Assembly (NCBI GenBank): GCA_003573635.1
Contig: QUTJ01031318.1
Span: forward strand, 1-10,852
Source of the DNA: Goniomonas avonlea
Taxonomy: Eukaryota > Cryptophyceae > Goniomonadida > Goniomonadaceae
DNA length: 10,852 nt
Direction: 5' to 3'
In this document: in pieces, positions 6,849 through 10,852 of the stretch
Layout: each line of letters begins with the position of its first letter
Position numbering within the stretch: the first letter of the stretch is position 1
The notes under the pieces: generated by a model
Database searches by the model: none
Seen by the model: the letters and a program-made list of their open reading frames with translations, nothing else
What the model was told of the DNA's origin: nothing
Translations under genes and position numbers: made by a program

Positions 6849-9185
6849 ATGCAACTTTGCCCGACTTTGCTCTGCGTCCTGGCGATCCTTGTTCTAGCTT
6901 CGGCGGGGGCGGAGGATCCGCCAGGGTACTGCAACACTGCACCTCGCGCGATACCCCCTCCCAGTGGAGCCGCCCCTGGCACTGAGTTGGTCCTTGTGCA
7001 GGTTGCTTGGTGTTCATTTTCAATTTTGAGTGCGCTGACGCGCTACTTGACAGGTTCTCATCCGCCATGGTAAGTTGTAGTACTGATATTGAGGCAAACA
7101 GTGCTCGCGTTTGTTGTCGTGCCCCTCTGATGATTGGTTCCTGCCAGGTGACCGCACAGTCGCGTTCGATAAACCGTGTTGGGCCAACGATGATGCCAAG
7201 TGGAACTGTAGTCTGTACGCTGTCAGGCATTTAATTCTTTTTTGATCGATTCTATAGGCACCATGCTGAGATGCCATTGCCGACTGCGCAAGAAACCATG
7301 AAGAGCGTACCTCGCCTTTTCAGAAAGGTCTGGATGGACAACCTTGAAGACTTCGCGGGGAACTGCGGGCTCGGCCAGCTGACGGCAGAAGGTGACACGC
7401 AGGACTTTGATGCCCAAAGATTTTACTGGATGCAGGCTATCAGCAACAGATTCAAAACGGTCAAAATCTGCGCCAAGCCTACGTGGACTCCACCAACTTT
7501 CTTCCGGCGCAGCTGAACCAGTCCGAGGTGATAGATGATTGTCAGAACCATTGTCTCCCCACTGCCGACACTGCATTCGTTCTAAGGGTGTGCCTATCCG
7601 CTGAAGGTTTATTGCAGATGTATCTCCGTGCTGACGACTCCCCTCGCACGCAATTGTCTGCTGAGTCGTTGGTGACTGGGTGCGCTTTTCCTTTCCTCTG
7701 GACGTTTTCTGTTGCTTGCCATACTGCCCGTCTTGGCAACATGCCCGACTCATCCATTTTGTAGGTTGTATCCCGCAGCGGATACTACTCCCACTCAAGT
7801 TGTCGATCTGCTCTCAATGGCCGCCAACAAGTACGACACTGAGGCGAATTTTGGCTTTTGTCTACCGCTGACGCATATGCGACCCTTGAGCACGATCCGC
7901 GCTTTATTGTTGGATTTCTAAGCAGGCATTCACTCGTTATTCAGGGACTGGATGACACCAAACTCCAACGTTTGCCCGGGCGTGGAAGCCGTGATGACTG
8001 GTGCCGAAACAACTCCTGAGGCACTCAAACATTGGACTGAGGTACGATACACTTAGACACAAAGCGAGAGATAAATAGAGAGAACTGGACACAGGCAGAC
8101 AGAGCCATCGAGCTATTAGGTGTCGTCCTGTCAGTTACAGCGCACTTTGTGTCAGATCTTTCAGACCATTGAGAACTTTTTGAATTCCACGTTTCTACGA
8201 TGCGTGTCATGTCATTCTGAGCGTGTAATCCATCTGTCTGACAAAGACTTTCAGGTCTCCGAGCCTCTGTTGAACGATCTGGCTCCGGTGCTGGGAATGG
8301 CAACAGATGACTTTATTCATGTGTTTGGTATGTGCTCGGGGATGAATCCTTTGACTGATCTATACTTTTGGACTGGTTTCGGATGATACAACGCGATTCT
8401 TGTTTGGAACTGAGGACGCAGCCATGCATAGTCACTAAATGTTTGTTTTTTTACAACGGCTGACCATTCGACAGACTGCATGAACACGCATATCTGCCAC
8501 AACAAGTCTCTTCCACCCCTTTTCACCCCCGAGCTACAAAAGAGGGTTGTGGCTGAAGCAACCTGGAACATGTCAGCAGCTGGCACCTTTCCCAACCGCA
8601 CGGCTTCTGGAACGTACGGCTGCTTCTGTTTTTGTCTGTTGGCTTTTTGATTCTGAACGACCGTGATCACTGCTCCGACAAGATCTCACGGGTCTTGGAA
8701 CAGTGTTTTGATTGGGCCCCTGGTTGCTGACTTCTGGAACAACATCGTGGCGGCAGAGTCTGGAGTTGCGGGTGCTCCGAAGTTCGTGCTGTTCTCGGTG
8801 GGTTTCGTTCGTGTGTTGGCCGGCTCTGGGAGCTGACATAATGCTTCAGGGGCATGACTCCACCATCCTCCCGTTCCTCCAAGCGCTTGGTGTGTGGGAT
8901 GGAGTGTGGCCTCCGTATGCATCTCTCGTTGCTGTTGAGCTCTACAGCACCCCAGAAATGTGAGTCATGTTCAACTCAATTTGGTGAACCGAGGTGGGAA
9001 CTTAGACACTGCTCACATTGCTTCAACGCAGTGGCCTCGCGGTGCGCATCGTGTACAACGGGGCGGAGCTATACCTCCCAGGCTGCGAGGGTCAGGCGTT
9101 GTGCCCTATCAAGAATGCCGCGGAAGTGTTCGAGTCGGTTTACCCAACCAAAGAGCAGTGCCCAGGGTATCCTGGAGCTCGTTAG
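6849..9185 (+). CDS. Secreted histidine acid phosphatase (histidine phosphatase branch 2), 13 exons, 418 aa
   Basis: Exons: 6849-7001, 7054-7069, 7148-7214, 7258-7391, 7436-7527, 7618-7679, 7765-7830, 7945-8041, 8255-8327, 8475-8613, 8704-8797, 8850-8959, 9032-9185; introns 43-213 nt, all GT-AG. It hydrolyses phosphomonoesters at acid pH through a phosphohistidine intermediate. A signal peptide covers about residues 1-21 (hydrophobic core, then ASAGA). The catalytic motif is RHGDRT (55-60), with nucleophile H56. The family proline after it is replaced by V61. Then come GQLTAEG (118-124), NGQNLRQAYV, LRADDSPRT...SAES, GLYP, and the proton-donor motif GHDST (H333, D334) followed by PPYAS and VELY. 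It ends in a Cys-containing LPGC...CP segment. Five N-glycosylation sequons (for example N76) fit a secreted, vacuolar or lysosomal glycoprotein. There is no C-terminal membrane helix. Length agrees with lysosomal and prostatic acid phosphatases. It is divergent from the protein phosphatase and convergent with the next minus-strand gene. Confidence 0.95.
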
Positions 9186-9353
9186 TACAAATCTCAGTGC
9201 CCAGAATCCTGAAGCTCCTTGATGCAACCTTTTTTGCGGTTTAATGCAAGGTAGAGAAAACAAGAAAGAAATAATCATCAGAAGAATCAAAAACAAGTTC
9301 CAACGGAGTTAGAAACAGCGAGATGTATTGTACTCTCAAGAAAGCTGACCTTT

Positions 9354-9698
9354 TTAGCAGAAGCTGCAAGGGTAACCGTTGGTGCTGTAGCCAAAGCTGG
9401 GGTCACACGAGCCAGCATCGTACACAAGCGGGGCCGTCGGGACCGTGTAGTAAGTGGTCTGAGGCACCACATACTGGACAACCTGCGGCTGCGGCTGAGT
9501 GATATAAATGTCGCAGAGCTTTTGCAGCAGCACTGCGATGAAGATTAGCCAGGGAGACTGAAAAAGCACAGCGACGCACTCTTGGACTTCGGCTTGAACA
9601 AGGCCGCTGACGTTGACCCGAAAAGCCAAAACCTTCCATTTTTGATAATGATAGACTGTAGACCGTAGCAAGGAACACGTACGCCATTCGCTGGCCAT
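9354..9698 (-). CDS. Possible small membrane protein with Pro/Tyr/Val-rich tail (uncharacterised), 114 aa
   Basis: The open frame ends at 9356-9354. I chose the ATG at 9698 because the frame further upstream runs into the oppositely oriented neighbour. No family is recognised. It has a hydrophobic segment at about residues 49-66 (PWLIFIAVLLQKLCDIYI), then a tail rich in Gln, Pro, Val and Tyr (QPQPQVVQYVVPQTTYYTV), and ends in a Cys/Gly/Tyr cluster (SCDPSFGYSTNG...CSFC). The biased composition and gene-sized gap between two well-supported genes favour a real gene. The N-terminal half is less certain. A good acceptor-like site (ctttttcag, ending at 9558) lies just before codon 48, so residues 1-47 could belong to a different exon or be intronic. 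The frame is open either way. It is divergent from the gene at 9813, 114 bp apart. Confidence 0.45.
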   Translation of the reverse strand: MASEWRTCSLLRSTVYHYQKWKVLAFRVNVSGLVQAEVQECVAVLFQSPWLIFIAVLLQKLCDIYITQPQPQVVQYVVPQTTYYTVPTAPLVYDAGSCDPSFGYSTNGYPCSFC

Positions 9699-9812
9699 AT
9701 GGGAGCAAATGTAATCAAGGACCACATTGGTAAACGTTGGTTGACATGGTCCGCAAAAGCACGGACCTCGCCTTAAGAGTCCGCCCTGGAAACCCGCAAG
9801 CCTGGAAAGCGC
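9699..9812. promoter_or_regulatory. Short divergent spacer between the small membrane protein and the Nudix-like gene
   Basis: This 114-bp gap would have to hold both promoters and 5' leaders if both starts are correct. No TATA box was identified. The call rests on layout only. Confidence 0.35.
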
Positions 9813-10749
9813 ATGGCCTCTGGAAGCCGCCACGGACCACCGAAGGAGCGGTGGGTGACGGTCGCAGGCCCTGATGGGCCAGAGCATGTGCAACTCAATT
9901 TCAAAGGAAATAAGTTCAAAGCTTCTGCCGGAACCCTGTTAATCGTGGACGAGTCTTTGAAAGACGCCCTCATCCTTCACTGCAAGTCTGAGGCAACTCA
10001 ACGGGCTCGCCACCTGGTTGCTGATTGGATACCGAGTACGCCGCTTTTCCCAGACAAAGGCACTATTTTCTGATCTGATATCTCCACCAGTACCAACGGG
10101 TTCTCTTGTGGTACCCGACAAGCCGTTTGACCGAAACGCCATGATAGGCGAGTCTCCCATACAGGATGCCTGCGACAATCTCGTGAGTGATGAGCTAAAG
10201 GTAAAAGCTGCTTCCATTCGCCCAGAGCAACAGTTGGAGATGATGCGACCGAGAGCACACTGGATTACGTGTGCGCTTCAACATTGCGAAGTTGATTTGG
10301 GCCACGAAGTCCCCTTGCCGGAGGGCTGGTTTGCCATCTGTCTTGTTGATCTTCCTCAACCGCCTGCAAGCCGGAACAGCCAGTACGACCAATTAGACAT
10401 TGGAATCACTGCCCAGGGGTCCTGGGACCCAACCGACGGGCTTTCCAGTGAGTCGTTTCAGAAAACAGCACTGCGGACACTGCAGCAGGAGACCGGTGTG
10501 GTTGTTGGCCCAGAAGTCTTGGACGCGAGTTACCAGATGGATCTGCGCCAACGCTTGGGTGTGGCGCCGCTACCACTCTCCCTTGACGACGACGACGACC
10601 AGATGGTCCGCAGGGGCCCGTTCCGGGACTGCGAAGTGGATGCCAAGAATTTCAGCAGCTGGGTCCGCAAGAGGTTTATCGTGCTGTTGGATTCGCAAAC
10701 CTTGGAGGTCCATCAACGTGGCGGTATCCTGCATCTAAACCGCCAATGA
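9813..10749 (+). CDS. Protein with degenerate Nudix box, 2 exons, about 293 aa
   Basis: Start 9813 is the first ATG after an in-frame TAA. The frame shifts once near 10017-10090. My preferred splice is exon 9813-10035, intron 10036-10090 (55 nt, GTACGC...CACCAG, phase 1), exon 10091-10749. An alternative intron, 10017-10053 (37 nt, GTTGCT...CCCAG, phase 0), also restores the frame and gives 299 aa. The only recognisable piece is ESFQKTALRTLQQETGV (residues 195-211), which lines up with the ESF...ALRELQEETG end of the Nudix box in ADP-ribose- and NUDT17-type hydrolases, preceded by GSWDPTDG. The leading box glycine is Thr, the RE glutamate is Thr (T204) and the first of the EE pair is Gln (Q207); only E208 remains. 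Metal binding is therefore doubtful. The protein may be a non-catalytic Nudix-fold member or an unrelated chance match. It also has a D5 run and a C-terminal basic segment (SSWVRKRFIVLL). Residues 1-75 are unrecognised. Confidence 0.7.
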
Positions 10750-10852
10750 GACCCTGCACACCGCACAGTAGTCCAGTCCAGCGGAGCTGATCAAATACAT
10801 CGCGTGTTGATCGAGATGCTTGCGGGTCCTCAAAGTTTTCAGGCTATGAGAG
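10750..10852. other. 3' flank of the Nudix-like gene
   Basis: About 100 bp to the window end with no gene or repeat that I can support. Confidence 0.5.

Noticed and set aside
7223-7798. 191-codon minus-strand open frame
   Set aside because: Antisense to exons 4-6 of the histidine acid phosphatase; no domain of its own.
7831-7921. Continuation of acid phosphatase exon 7 through KYDTEANFG...
   Set aside because: That frame stops at 7919-7921 and no GT donor in the right phase lies within it; donor GTACGA at 7831 joins cleanly to DWMTPNSNVCP.
8042-8254. Hidden extra exon in the 213-nt intron 8 of the acid phosphatase
   Set aside because: Joining exon 8 to exon 9 directly keeps frame and family spacing (ALKHWTE to VSEPLLND); no in-frame conserved segment was found between.
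9699-9893. Upstream extension of the small minus-strand frame to an ATG at 9893
   Set aside because: Would overlap the start of the plus-strand gene at 9813; the extension is Arg/Pro/Cys-rich and looks like antisense translation.
1-10852. CRISPR array, bacterial operon or phage defence system
   Set aside because: The window is clearly eukaryotic: intron-containing genes, Pol III tRNA signals, no direct-repeat arrays and no Shine-Dalgarno-spaced operons.

Overview
This window looks like nuclear DNA from a unicellular eukaryote, probably an alga or other protist. The evidence is GT-AG introns, mostly 43-57 nt, in five protein genes; a nuclear-type tRNA with a Pol III T-run and no encoded CCA; CA/CT/CAG microsatellites; and a proton-pumping pyrophosphatase of the kind found in plants, algae, alveolates and related protists but not in animals or fungi. 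I cannot name the species. The exon structures were built by hand, by following conserved protein motifs across frame changes. They have not been confirmed with transcripts.

Layout. 1-1254: no recognisable gene, several microsatellites and short hairpins, then the 5' flank of the first gene. 1255-3767 (+): type I (K+-dependent motif) membrane H+-pyrophosphatase, 5 exons, 732 aa. 3768-4249: convergent intergenic DNA with a degenerate duplicated block. 5093-4250 (-): an FMN-binding split-barrel (pyridoxamine-phosphate-oxidase-like) protein with a presequence and membrane anchor, 3 exons, 250 aa. 5210-5282 (+): tRNA-Arg(ACG). 6572-5535 (-): a dual-specificity phosphatase with an N-myristoylation motif and a C-terminal Q9 tract, 7 exons, 251 aa. 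6849-9185 (+): a secreted histidine acid phosphatase, 13 exons including a 16-nt micro-exon that carries most of the catalytic RHG, 418 aa. 9698-9354 (-): a possible small membrane protein with a Pro/Tyr/Val-rich tail. 9813-10749 (+): a protein with a degraded Nudix box, 2 exons, about 293 aa.

Neighbouring genes lie on opposite strands throughout (+,-,+,-,+,-,+), so every intergenic gap is either convergent or divergent. The three divergent gaps (116, 276 and 114 bp) probably hold paired promoters. Four of the products act on phosphate or pyrophosphate bonds: H+-PPase, protein phosphatase, acid phosphatase and the Nudix-like protein. They act in different compartments, so I see no single pathway. 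The pyrophosphatase has strongly C/G-ending codon use, unlike the other genes, which suggests high expression.
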